From assembly GCF_014145665.1 (NCBI RefSeq), contig NZ_JACHTD010000018.1, positions 1 to 59,000 on the forward strand: a stretch of DNA of 59,000 nt. The letters are read 5' to 3'. The first letter of the stretch is position 1. The number at the start of each line of letters is the position of its first letter. The position numbers and the translations under genes were made by a program. This stretch comes from Myroides sp. NP-2. Lineage in GTDB: Bacteria > Bacteroidota > Bacteroidia > Flavobacteriales > Flavobacteriaceae. This document shows positions 16,621 through 25,406 of the stretch, one piece after another. The notes beneath the pieces were generated by a model, which worked only from the letters and a program-made list of their open reading frames with translations, did not search any database and was not told the origin of the DNA.

Positions 16621-18183
16621 TTATTTAGCTATGTTAATAGCTCTTGTTTCTCTAATAACGGTAATCTTAACTTGACCTGGATAGGTCATTTCAGTTTGAA
16701 TTTTTTGCGAGATATCGAAAGATAGCGTTGCTGCCATTTCATCCGATACTTTTTCACTCTCAACGATTACGCGCAATTCTCTACCGGCTTGAATCGCGTA
16801 AGAATTCTTAACTCCTCCAAATTCATTTGCAATTCCCTCAAGGTCTTTCAGACGTTGGATGTAAGAATCTAGTACTTGTCTTCTTGCTCCTGGTCTTGCT
16901 CCTGAAATAGCATCACAAACTTGAATGATTGGCGCAATTAAGGTTGTCATCTCGATTTCATCGTGGTGAGCACCAATGGCATTGCAAACTTCTGGTTTCT
17001 CTCCAAATTTCTCTGCCCATTGCATACCTAGGATTGCGTGTGGTAATTCGCTTTCTGTTTCTGGCACTTTACCAATATCGTGTAATAATCCTGCGCGTTT
17101 CGCTAATTTCACATTTAGTCCTAACTCTGCAGCCATTAAACCACATAATTTAGCAACTTCACGCGAGTGTTGTAATAAGTTTTGACCGTAAGACGATCTG
17201 TATTTCATACGTCCAACGATTTTGATTAATTCAGGGTGCAAACCGTGAATACCCAAATCGATAACAGTTCTCTTTCCAATTTCGATAATTTCCTCTTCGA
17301 TTTGTTTGGTTGTTTTAGCAACAACTTCTTCAATACGAGCAGGGTGAATACGTCCATCCGTAACTAAGCGGTGAAGCGATAAACGAGCAATCTCACGTCT
17401 AACTGGATCAAAACACGATAAAATAATAGCCTCTGGCGTATCATCTACGATAATTTCAACTCCTGTTGCAGCCTCAATTGCACGGATATTGCGACCTTCA
17501 CGACCAATAATTCTACCTTTTACATCATCTGACTCAATGTTGAATACCGATACACAGTTTTCTACTGCTTCTTCTGTTCCTACGCGTTGAATCGTATTGA
17601 TAATGATCTTTTTTGCTTCTTGTTGAGCCGTTAACTTCGCTTCTTCAATGGTGTCTTGAATATAAGACATCGCATCTGCTTTTGCTTCTGTTTTTAAACT
17701 TTCAATGATTTGGTTCTTTGCCTCTTCTGCAGTTAAACCAGATATAATCTCTAATTGCTCAACCTGTGTACGGTGCAAGCGATCAACTTCTTCTTGTTTC
17801 TTCTCTACGTGCTCTAATTTCGCCTCGTAATCTTTGATGATCTTTTCACTCTCTTCCGCGGCTTTCTTCGCTTTTGAAAGTTCATTTGAAATTTGTGATT
17901 CTTTGTCTCTCGTTCTCTTTTCAGCTTCTGCCATCTTCTTGTCGCGAGACAAAATTACTTGCTCGTGTTCCGCCTTTAGCTCAATAAACTTCTCCTTTGC
18001 TTGAAGAATCTTTTCTTTTTTGATTGACTCTCCTTCCGTTTTTGCGTCGCGTATAAGGGTTTTAGCTTCATTATTAGCGTTTTGTAAAATAGAAGAAGCA
18101 TGGTTTTTTTCCAGGTATTTTGCAATTGCAAAACCAATGCTTGCACCTACTAAAACTCCTCCAACAATAAATAGTATATCCAT
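16621..18183 (-). CDS. rny: Ribonuclease Y
   Basis: The 520-residue endoribonuclease initiates mRNA decay at the inner membrane. It has an N-terminal membrane helix ([20 protein letters not shown]) and a long charged coiled coil (about 30-190). A KH RNA-binding domain (about 210-270, [21 protein letters not shown]) and an HD domain with LLHDIGK near residue 363 follow. Length matches the family. The gene lies just after the 6S RNA and zapA. Confidence 0.97.
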   Translation of the reverse strand: MDILFIVGGVLVGASIGFAIAKYLEKNHASSILQNANNEAKTLIRDAKTEGESIKKEKILQAKEKFIELKAEHEQVILSRDKKMAEAEKRTRDKESQISNELSKAKKAAEESEKIIKDYEAKLEHVEKKQEEVDRLHRTQVEQLEIISGLTAEEAKNQIIESLKTEAKADAMSYIQDTIEEAKLTAQQEAKKIIINTIQRVGTEEAVENCVSVFNIESDDVKGRIIGREGRNIRAIEAATGVEIIVDDTPEAIILSCFDPVRREIARLSLHRLVTDGRIHPARIEEVVAKTTKQIEEEIIEIGKRTVIDLGIHGLHPELIKIVGRMKYRSSYGQNLLQHSREVAKLCGLMAAELGLNVKLAKRAGLLHDIGKVPETESELPHAILGMQWAEKFGEKPEVCNAIGAHHDEIEMTTLIAPIIQVCDAISGARPGARRQVLDSYIQRLKDLEGIANEFGGVKNSYAIQAGRELRVIVESEKVSDEMAATLSFDISQKIQTEMTYPGQVKITVIRETRAINIAK

Positions 18184-18202
18184 ATGTGTTTTATAATTAT
18201 AT

Positions 18203-18374
18203 AAAAAAAGCCCACATCAGTAGAGTTGCATAAACTCTGATTTAAACAAGTTTTGGGTTAGCTTGCTGTTCAAGGATCTGCATAAATGCAGCGTGCTTTA
18301 GTAGCAATGATTCACCCATTTTAATTTGTTAGTGTTGAGTTTATCAAAACGGTTTACTAATGTGAGCAGTGTCT
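18203..18374 (-). ncRNA. ssrS: 6S RNA (RNA polymerase regulator), identified by structure
   Basis: The zapA-rny gap encodes a roughly 170-nt RNA on the minus strand with the 6S plan. Its 5' segment GCTCACATTAGT (18367-18356) pairs over 12 positions, with G-U pairs, to the 3' segment ACTGATGTGGGC (18221-18210), followed by a T7 terminator tail. Inside come a large central bubble, a stem using AACAA/TTGTT and GGGT/AACCC, and an apical hairpin CTGCAT/ATGCAG. Proximity to zapA is a known location of 6S RNA genes. 6S RNA mimics an open promoter and binds housekeeping RNA polymerase. The ends are approximate. Confidence 0.75.
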
Positions 18375-18408
18375 TTTTTTAGTTTTTCCTTTAAATAAGA
18401 ACGTGTTT

Positions 18409-18708
18409 CTATTTCGAAAGTATACGATCTAATGCCTCGTCTAATCGAACTAGTCGATCAACAGCTTTATTGTAATTCTCAGATTTGTCAATTGTCTTTT
18501 GCTCAGTCTGTGAAGCTAATTGTAAGGCACACATCGCCAAAACATCCTGCTTATCTCGTACTGCATAGCTCTCCTCAAACTGCGTGATCATGATGTCAAT
18601 CTTCTTTGACGCCGAGCGCAAAGCTTCCTCCTGAGCATACGTTACCGTTAAGGGGTATACTCGATCAGCTATCGATATCTTGATTTTTAGTTGTTCATTT
18701 TGACTCAT
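18409..18708 (-). CDS. zapA: Cell division protein ZapA
   Basis: The 99-residue protein has the ZapA start (LKIKISIADRVYPLTVTYAQEEALRSASKKID) and a C-terminal helix for coiled-coil dimerisation. ZapA cross-links FtsZ filaments at the division ring in the cytoplasm. It follows a coiled-coil gene by eight bases and precedes the 6S RNA and rny. Confidence 0.9.
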   Translation of the reverse strand: MSQNEQLKIKISIADRVYPLTVTYAQEEALRSASKKIDIMITQFEESYAVRDKQDVLAMCALQLASQTEQKTIDKSENYNKAVDRLVRLDEALDRILSK

Positions 18709-18716
18709 TGCTAGCT

Positions 18717-19007
18717 TTATTTACTGAGTTGAGCGATACAATTGTCAATCTCTCTTATCAATGAATTTATCTTGAGTTTCGTATCTTTTCTTCCTTCGTC
18801 ACTGCCCAATAGTGAATTGGCTAACTGCAGAGATTCATACTTCTTGTAAATGTCGTCTAATTGCGTCTCATTTTGTAGAATTTCTTGCTGCGCCTCGATC
18901 AAATGTTGTTGTAGCCTATTGTTCTCCGCTTCCAACTGATCTAATCTTTGTACAAGTTTCGCAAACTTTACTTCCAAAGCATTAATTATGTCCGTTAGTT
19001 CACTCAT
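18717..19007 (-). CDS. Small coiled-coil protein next to ZapA, possible division factor
   Basis: The 96-residue protein is almost entirely coiled coil (VKFAKLVQRLDQLEAENNRLQQHL, heptad leucines), with a short break at LLGSDEGRKD and a C-terminal helix. Eight bases separate it from zapA in the same direction. ZapB in other bacteria is also a short coiled coil that joins ZapA, so a ZapB-like role is plausible; this is inferred from position and shape, since I cannot show homology. Confidence 0.7.
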   Translation of the reverse strand: MSELTDIINALEVKFAKLVQRLDQLEAENNRLQQHLIEAQQEILQNETQLDDIYKKYESLQLANSLLGSDEGRKDTKLKINSLIREIDNCIAQLSK

Positions 19008-19344
19008 GTTGCAAAATAAATATTCACTATTCTTTTACAAAGTTACAATTTGTATTTAGATTTTAAAATATTTTCTGCTAAAAGTTCGCGTGAACAGCGA
19101 GGAAATTGATTAATAACTAGCTGATGCGTTTATTTACTGTCTTACTATCGTATAATTTACGAAATCAACCCGCTTTTAGTATCGTTTCCCTAATATACCG
19201 ATATACACGACAGTACGATCGTAAATGTAGCACACCAAATATTCGATCTCGTTTTTTCAAATTGAAAAAACAACACCCAAAAGGATTTGCAAAAGGGTTC
19301 TCTAATTTTAGATTATTCTTTATTTTAGCAATAAATTATAAAAA
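19008..19344. other. Divergent gap with a perfect AT-rich palindrome
   Basis: About 340 bases lie between the divergent zapA-side and M23 genes. The notable element is the palindrome at 19251-19271. A 74-codon plus-strand frame (19124-19348) overlaps the M23 start and looks spurious. Confidence 0.5.
19251..19271. repeat. Perfect palindrome upstream of the M23 peptidase
   Basis: Arms of 10 bp (GTTTTTTCAA and its complement) surround a single A, about 75 bases before the ATG at 19345. It could be a protein-binding site or an early hairpin. Confidence 0.45.
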
Positions 19345-21051
19345 ATGAAAAAGAGTTTAACTGGAGTTTTTATTTTCTCTGCTTTTGTTGCTTTTGCACA
19401 AGCTCCAACTATAGAATTTGCCAATCCGTTGAATATACCGATCAATGCCTCTGGGAATTTCGGCGAACTCAGGGGAAGTCATTTTCATGCGGGAATCGAC
19501 ATTAAAACACAACAACGCATTGGTTTACCAGTTTATGCACCTGCTGATGGTTATGTCTCACGCATAAAAGTGTCTACATGGGGGTATGGCAAAGCTTTGT
19601 ATATCGATCATCCCAACGGTATGACAACTGTATATGGTCATCTTAGTGCCTATGAAGGAGCTATTGCTCAACGCGTTTTCGATACACATTACAAACAACG
19701 CGTTTTTGAAATAGAACTGTTTCCTAAACGAAATGAAATTCCCGTTAAAAAAGGCGATATCATTGCCTATACAGGAAATACAGGAGGATCTGGTGGACCT
19801 CATTTACACTATGAATTCCGCGATACAAAATCACAAGCCATCATCAATCCCCTGAGCTGGGGAATGAAAGAAATGTTGAAGGATACAGAAGCCCCTACGA
19901 TTAATTCGATCTATGCCTATCCCATTTCAAACGACGCCCTAATCAATAAGTCTAAGAACCCCATAGCATTGACTTATAAGACAATCAACGGTATCCTCAC
20001 CGCAGATCCAATCACCGCTAGCGGACAAATTAGCTTTGGAATTGATATGTACGATACGGCAAATAACAATAGCAATCGAAACGGTGTGTATAAGTTGGAA
20101 ACTTTTGTCAATGGCAAACCGAGCTTTAGCTATCAATTTGATACTTTTTCCTTCAGTGAATCGGGCTTCGTCAATGCCCTAGTCGACTACGGACGCAACA
20201 AAAAAACCAAAGAAAAAGTACAAAAAATGTTCCTCGAAAAGCCTTATCCCTTATCTGTGCTAAAAGTAGATCAAGGCACAAAAGGAATACTCGAAGTAAA
20301 ACCAGGAACAAGTTATACCTATAAAATAGTAGCTTCCGATTTTCACGGCAACCAAACAGTTGTTGAAATTCCAATCACCTATGCCGCAGACTCAGCAACG
20401 GTGGTAGAAAGTAAAGCAGTAGCACCAGAAAATCAGTATAACCTAGTTTCAACACGTGAATTTTTGGCGGAAAAAGACTTTGCTTCCGTGCGTATTCCCG
20501 CTAATGCCTTTTACCAAGACTTCACTTTTGTGTTCGATGTCAACGATAAAAAAGTTACCCTGCATAAAGATGAAGTTGCAGCGTTTAAAAATATGACATT
20601 GACCCTCGATGTAAGTAGTTTTGGACTAAGTGATGCAGACCTGAACAAGGCGTATATCGCTCAAGTGGCACCCAATGGAAGTAAATCCTACGTTAAAACA
20701 CACAAAAAAGGAACTATCTTTACAGCTTATACGAAAAAGTTAGGCGATTATTCGATCGGCGTCGATAATACCCCACCGAAGATCTACCAACCGAGTTTTA
20801 AAGAAGGGGATTGGTTGAGCAATGCCAATGAAATTTCCTTTCTTATCCATGATGTGGATACAGGCATTCAAACAATTGAAGGAACGATTAATGGCAAGTG
20901 GATTCTTTTGGATTACGATTATAAAACAAAAAAAATAGTACATTTATTCCGTGATGGAATAGTGAGTTCGGGACGCAATGATGTGGTGATTAAAGTTACC
21001 GACAACATGGGTAATGCAGCTACCTTTTCTACACATTTTTTTAGAAAGTAA
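19345..21051 (+). CDS. M23-family metallopeptidase
   Basis: The 568-residue exported protein has a signal peptide at about 1-19. An M23 (LytM-like) domain spans about 40-175, with zinc ligands in SHFHAGIDI and the HLHYEF motif. A long C-terminal region of predicted beta domains (about 190-568) is of unknown role. M23 enzymes cut peptide cross-links of peptidoglycan. Three bases separate it from the TonB-dependent receptor gene, so the two are probably co-transcribed. No key residue appears missing. Confidence 0.9.
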   Translation: MKKSLTGVFIFSAFVAFAQAPTIEFANPLNIPINASGNFGELRGSHFHAGIDIKTQQRIGLPVYAPADGYVSRIKVSTWGYGKALYIDHPNGMTTVYGHLSAYEGAIAQRVFDTHYKQRVFEIELFPKRNEIPVKKGDIIAYTGNTGGSGGPHLHYEFRDTKSQAIINPLSWGMKEMLKDTEAPTINSIYAYPISNDALINKSKNPIALTYKTINGILTADPITASGQISFGIDMYDTANNNSNRNGVYKLETFVNGKPSFSYQFDTFSFSESGFVNALVDYGRNKKTKEKVQKMFLEKPYPLSVLKVDQGTKGILEVKPGTSYTYKIVASDFHGNQTVVEIPITYAADSATVVESKAVAPENQYNLVSTREFLAEKDFASVRIPANAFYQDFTFVFDVNDKKVTLHKDEVAAFKNMTLTLDVSSFGLSDADLNKAYIAQVAPNGSKSYVKTHKKGTIFTAYTKKLGDYSIGVDNTPPKIYQPSFKEGDWLSNANEISFLIHDVDTGIQTIEGTINGKWILLDYDYKTKKIVHLFRDGIVSSGRNDVVIKVTDNMGNAATFSTHFFRK

Positions 21052-21054
21052 ACT

Positions 21055-23532
21055 ATGATACATCGATTGGGAATAACACTGCTTCTCTTGTTCTTTTGCC
21101 TAAACACCTACGCGCAAGATAGAGCGATCCTGCAGGGAAAAGTAGTAGTCGAAGGCGAAGGAGAGAAGGTGACAAACATCCTACTAGTACTCAAAAGCGG
21201 TGCGATTCACAAGATCAAAGTCAATGCAAAAGGTGAATTTTATGTCGACGTTCCCGCTAGGGAAGCAGTTGACGTGAAAATTATCGGCATTCCTTGTGTT
21301 ATACCCGAAGCATTTGTTTTACATCCCAATGAGATCCGTACGATTAGCATTCACTGTCAAGAAGGGAAAGCCGTAGTAACTACAGCAGTTGCAGAAGACA
21401 AACCCTTGGAAAATAACGTAATGCAAACCGTGGAAATTGTTAATTATACAGGCAGTTTCGATCGGGATCTATCCAGTGTCAATCTTCATGGGGTTGGCGA
21501 TGTAATCGCAGGAAGTAATCGCTTGGAAACCGTACTAACCACGTTGCCTGGAGTAAACTCAAATAACGAATTGAGCAGTCAGTATTCCGTGAGAGGCGGG
21601 AGTTTTGATGAAAACCTAATCTATGTCAATGGTGTAGAAATGTATCGTCCGTTTTTAATACGATCAGGAAAACAAGAGGGGTTGAGCTTTGTCAACCCTG
21701 CAATGGTAGAAAATGTGTCGTTCTCTGCTGGAGGATTTAAAGCGCGTTATGGCGATAAGTTATCTTCAGTATTGGAGGTTGATTATCGCAAACCAACCGA
21801 AAATAAAGTCCAATTGCAAGCGAGCTTTTTAGGTGCTGGAGCAACAGTAGATTTAGTTTCTAAAGACAAAGCCTTAACGGCTATTATAGGTATGCGTTAC
21901 CACAATAACCGCCTGTTGATGAATCGAAAAGATGACGACGGCTATTACAAACCCTCTTTTATGGATACACAAACAGTGGTCGACTATACATTAGATGAAA
22001 ATTGGGGTTTTAGCTTTATCGGAAACATAACGGGAAACCATTATAAATATGAACCCAATCGCGCTACAGTGGCGTTTGGAGGAGTAGGTAATACGGCTAC
22101 GGTCTCTATTTTATACAATGGAAAAGAAGAAGATAAATACAGTTCGCTATTTGGGGCTTTGGTTTCTACCTATAAAACAGACCGCGATAAGATAGAAGCT
22201 GTTTTTTCAGCTTATCACACCCAAGAAAAAGAGTATTACGACATTGAAGCATCCTATTTGGTTGTGGATCAGCAAGAGTACGATTCTGATCCGCTCTTCG
22301 GTAAAGATATTGAAAACCCGTTGCCTATCCGAAAAGGCGTTGCTTCTCAATATGCTCATGCGCGAAATAATTATGACGCTTTGTCTATAAGTGCGGAGGT
22401 GAAAGGGAGGCACCTGATTGGGGAGGCAAATACATCCCTGCGTTGGGGGGCAAAATTCATTCGAGAAAATATCAAAGACCGCCTATCCGAGTGGGAGTTG
22501 ATGGATTCATTGGGGTATATCTTACCCAATAAGCATGAGTATGCCTCGCTGCACACCCAGCATACCGTGGATATTAATCGCGTGATGGCTTATGGGGAAT
22601 GGAATAAAGCGCTGTATAGCCAAGACACGAAGATTACCCTAAATGCAGGAGCGAGAATACACGGATGGAAGATGTCCGCAGGAGGTAAAACCAAACTGGT
22701 GGTTAGCCCTAGAGCTCAAATCGCTATAGATCCACAAGGATGGCAAAAACAAATGATGTTTAGCTTGGCTTTTGGATTGTATCAACAACCGCCATCCTAT
22801 CGCGAATATCGCGGGTTTGATGGAACGTTAAACCCCGATCTCCATGCACAAAAAGCCTGGGTGGCCGTATTAGGTCATCACTATGGATTTACTATGTGGG
22901 ATAAAAAATTTCGCATGCAAACCGAAGTCTATTACAAAAACCTTCAAGAGGTCAATATTTATACACTAGACAATGTCCGTATGCGCTATGTGGCAAATAA
23001 TGATGCTAAAGCTTATGTATATGGGGCTGACCTTCGGTTGTATGGGGAGTTTATCGCTGGAACTGAATCCTGGATTAGTGTAGGTGTGATGAAAACAGAA
23101 GAAAATTATCAAGACAAAGGGTATATCGCCCGACCAACCGATCAGCGATTGAAGTTTGGTCTGCTCTTTCAAGACTATATGCCTTCGATTCCCAACTTGA
23201 GGTTGTACCTCAATGCTGTATACAATACAGGATTACCAGGTGGATCCCCTTCCTATGTTGATCCTTATCTCTATCAAGGAAGATTACGCGATTATAAACG
23301 AGCTGATATCGGATTTAACTACGTGTTTAAAGACGAAAAAGTAGGGCAAAATAAACGCTGGCTCCAAGGCGTTGAGCAGCTGCAAATCGGAGTGGAAATC
23401 TACAATGTATTCAACGTAGCAAACGCTATTACCAATACGTGGATTCGCGATTTGAATAGCAGTAAAGAAATTGCTATTCCCAATTATATGACAAATAGAA
23501 CGTTTAATATGAAAATAGCCCTGACGTTTTAA
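21055..23532 (+). CDS. TonB-dependent receptor with N-terminal regulatory-type domain
   Basis: The 825-residue protein has a signal peptide at about 1-22 (ending TYAQD). A carboxypeptidase-regulatory-like beta domain follows (about 25-100). A TonB plug domain spans about 140-245 (LETVLTTLPGVNSNNELSSQYSVRGGSFDENLIYVNGVE), and a 22-strand-type barrel ends in NMKIALTF. It should import an unknown substrate across the outer membrane with TonB-ExbBD energy. It is not next to a SusD-like gene, which argues against a typical glycan-uptake system. It follows the M23 gene. Confidence 0.9.
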   Translation: MIHRLGITLLLLFFCLNTYAQDRAILQGKVVVEGEGEKVTNILLVLKSGAIHKIKVNAKGEFYVDVPAREAVDVKIIGIPCVIPEAFVLHPNEIRTISIHCQEGKAVVTTAVAEDKPLENNVMQTVEIVNYTGSFDRDLSSVNLHGVGDVIAGSNRLETVLTTLPGVNSNNELSSQYSVRGGSFDENLIYVNGVEMYRPFLIRSGKQEGLSFVNPAMVENVSFSAGGFKARYGDKLSSVLEVDYRKPTENKVQLQASFLGAGATVDLVSKDKALTAIIGMRYHNNRLLMNRKDDDGYYKPSFMDTQTVVDYTLDENWGFSFIGNITGNHYKYEPNRATVAFGGVGNTATVSILYNGKEEDKYSSLFGALVSTYKTDRDKIEAVFSAYHTQEKEYYDIEASYLVVDQQEYDSDPLFGKDIENPLPIRKGVASQYAHARNNYDALSISAEVKGRHLIGEANTSLRWGAKFIRENIKDRLSEWELMDSLGYILPNKHEYASLHTQHTVDINRVMAYGEWNKALYSQDTKITLNAGARIHGWKMSAGGKTKLVVSPRAQIAIDPQGWQKQMMFSLAFGLYQQPPSYREYRGFDGTLNPDLHAQKAWVAVLGHHYGFTMWDKKFRMQTEVYYKNLQEVNIYTLDNVRMRYVANNDAKAYVYGADLRLYGEFIAGTESWISVGVMKTEENYQDKGYIARPTDQRLKFGLLFQDYMPSIPNLRLYLNAVYNTGLPGGSPSYVDPYLYQGRLRDYKRADIGFNYVFKDEKVGQNKRWLQGVEQLQIGVEIYNVFNVANAITNTWIRDLNSSKEIAIPNYMTNRTFNMKIALTF

Positions 23533-23560
23533 TTTTTTAGTCCTGCATTTGTAAAAAACG

Positions 23561-23568
23561 TATCTTTG
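23561..23568 (+). promoter_or_regulatory. -7 box of the lipoprotein gene
   Basis: TATCTTTG lies 20 bases before the ATG at 23589, so the lipoprotein can be transcribed separately from the receptor. Confidence 0.55.
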
Positions 23569-23588
23569 AATCATCAATAGTGAAAAGA

Positions 23589-24404
23589 ATGAAAACAAAA
23601 TTAGGTTTAATAGTAAGTGTTTTTTCCGTTGTGCTGTTTTTCTCTTGCAAAGGACAAGAGGAAAAACCCAAAGTAATTTATAAAGATGAATCGAAAACAG
23701 CGGAACAAGAAGTAGTAAAAGAAAAAACAGAAGATATCAGAATTGCTGATTTGCCCCTGGTTGTCGGTCATTCTCCCTACTTGATTCACCCTGTTGGAGA
23801 AGTAAGAGTCTATTCTAGTTCAAGCAAATACGGAACAAGTAAAGTGAGTCAGTTCTCCTATACTGTTTCTAACTATGTGCCTTTTGAAATTACAGGCTAT
23901 TTAGAAAATCTAATGTTTCAACACAAAGATTCGTTGAATATCAGACCACTAACAACAAAGAGAATCCAAATTCAGTCCGTGGTCTATTTGAATACCATAG
24001 CCGAAAAACTCAAGAAAAATGTGTTGGTGTACAATGTGTTTGACGCTGATACCAATCGAGACGGCAAAATTGATTCCAATGATATCAAGACACTTTACAT
24101 CAGTAAAGGTAGTGGGGATGGATTTAAAAAATTAAGTCCCTATTTACAAGAGCTACTAGATTGGACAGTTATTGATGTACAAAGTAGATTGTACTTCAGA
24201 ACAATCGAAGATATTAATAAAAATGGAGCCTTTGATAAGAATGACAACGTTAATTACTTCTATGTGGACCTAACAGACCCTAGTTGGGAAGTTAAAACCT
24301 ATGATCCATTAAAAGTTTTGAGCACAGAAAGTAATCAAGAAAGTAATCAAGAAGGAAATCAAGAAGAAAATAAAGAAGCTGAAGAAACAGCAGTGTCTGA
24401 ATAA
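23589..24404 (+). CDS. Lipoprotein with EF-hand-like calcium loops
   Basis: The 271-residue protein has a lipoprotein signal (LLFFSCKG-like context VVLFFSCKGQ, Cys near residue 20). A charged spacer and a globular region follow. Two EF-hand or dockerin-like loops, DADTNRDGKIDSND and EDINKNGAFDKNDN, have the Asp/Asn spacing expected for calcium. The C-terminus is a repetitive acidic tail (SNQESNQEGNQEENKE) coded by a 12-base repeat. I chose the ATG at 23589 over a GTG at 23580. It is probably anchored in the envelope; function is unknown. Confidence 0.8.
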   Translation: MKTKLGLIVSVFSVVLFFSCKGQEEKPKVIYKDESKTAEQEVVKEKTEDIRIADLPLVVGHSPYLIHPVGEVRVYSSSSKYGTSKVSQFSYTVSNYVPFEITGYLENLMFQHKDSLNIRPLTTKRIQIQSVVYLNTIAEKLKKNVLVYNVFDADTNRDGKIDSNDIKTLYISKGSGDGFKKLSPYLQELLDWTVIDVQSRLYFRTIEDINKNGAFDKNDNVNYFYVDLTDPSWEVKTYDPLKVLSTESNQESNQEGNQEENKEAEETAVSE

Positions 24405-24421
24405 AGCTAAAGCTACATAAG

Positions 24422-24460
24422 AAAAAGCCCTAAAACGCAAATGTGTTTTAGGGCTTTTTG
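24422..24460 (+). terminator. Terminator of the lipoprotein gene
   Basis: Arms AAAAAGCCCTAAAAC and GTTTTAGGGCTTTTT enclose an 8-nt loop. The symmetry would allow function in both directions. Confidence 0.9.
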
Positions 24461-25406
24461 TTGGTTTGTAAAAACTATAGTTTCCACTGAAAGGTTTTCT
24501 TTTCTAGAAAAAGAAGCAATTTGGCTTTGTCATCCAAATGAAGATAGTGTCGGATTAGGAAATGTAGTTATAGTTTAGTCGAACGAGAAGTAATCCGAAG
24601 TAGTTTGTCTTGCTTCAAAACTCATATCGTTCACCTCGTTTTGATATGCTTTAATTAATCTATGCATTTTGAGAATTTCACGCACTATCTTTTTTTTTAT
24701 TAGCAGTACATTCGCTTTATTGTGTGTTTTTTCGGTAAATAGATTATTTATTGAAATTGTATTGAATTTAACGTAATGCTGTTGTAGTAGTTTGTTTTTT
24801 TGCAATTGATTTGTGTTATATGGATTTATTTGGTTGTTGTTTTGTTGTTTTTATTTTATTCGATAGGTAAAAAGGAGGTGAAAACAGAAAATAGATGTGA
24901 CTTTTTACAAGGTTTGGAGTCATAAGTATATACAAAATGAGATTATTGTATGTGTTTGTAGTCTCAATAGTAAAGCAAGACTTTTGCGGAATAAAAAAAC
25001 GAAGAAGACGACGCTTGCTAGAGATAATTAAAACAGTTAATTCAGGAAAAGGTTGTGTTTACTGTCTTAAATGGCTATAAATTTGTATGATAATAGGTGT
25101 TGTTACGTGAAAATAATTGCTGATTTTTATTGTTTTTGCTTGTGAAAGTAAGTAAAATAAAAGGTTAAATGCGATTAAGTGTATATTATGTAAATCTCAT
25201 TTTGTAGTGTTAAATTATATGTTAATCTAAAAAATAAATAATAATTTTGTCACGCTTTAAACGAAAGTAAAAAAAGTAGTAATAGGCGAACATCTATTAT
25301 CTTAAGTCCCCACTTAATAGAGAATCGTGCTATATAGCTATGCAGTATAGTCACGGCGCAATATGTGAGGGTAGAGGTATTAAATTAATACATCACCACT
25401 AACATT
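24461..25406. other. Long AT-rich gap before the membrane-AraC pair
   Basis: About 945 bases have no convincing gene. A minus-strand 76-codon frame at 24575-24805 is not recognisable. At 24872-24881 the string AAGGAGGTGA is a full Shine-Dalgarno match but is not followed by a useful ORF. A TAATTTTG box at 25242-25249 could start the transcript of the AraC gene at 25407 with a leader of about 150 bases. Confidence 0.5.
25242..25249 (+). promoter_or_regulatory. Candidate -7 box for the membrane-AraC pair
   Basis: TAATTTTG matches TAnnTTTG and lies about 158 bases before the ATG at 25407. The -33 region is not convincing. Confidence 0.4.

Noticed and set aside
19124..19348. Plus-strand 74-codon ORF before the M23 gene
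   Set aside because: It runs over the palindrome and into the M23 start codon, with a random-looking composition.
24575..24805. Minus-strand 76-codon ORF in the AT-rich gap
   Set aside because: No promoter box or recognisable domain. The last 30 residues look more protein-like than the rest, but the evidence is too weak to call a gene.
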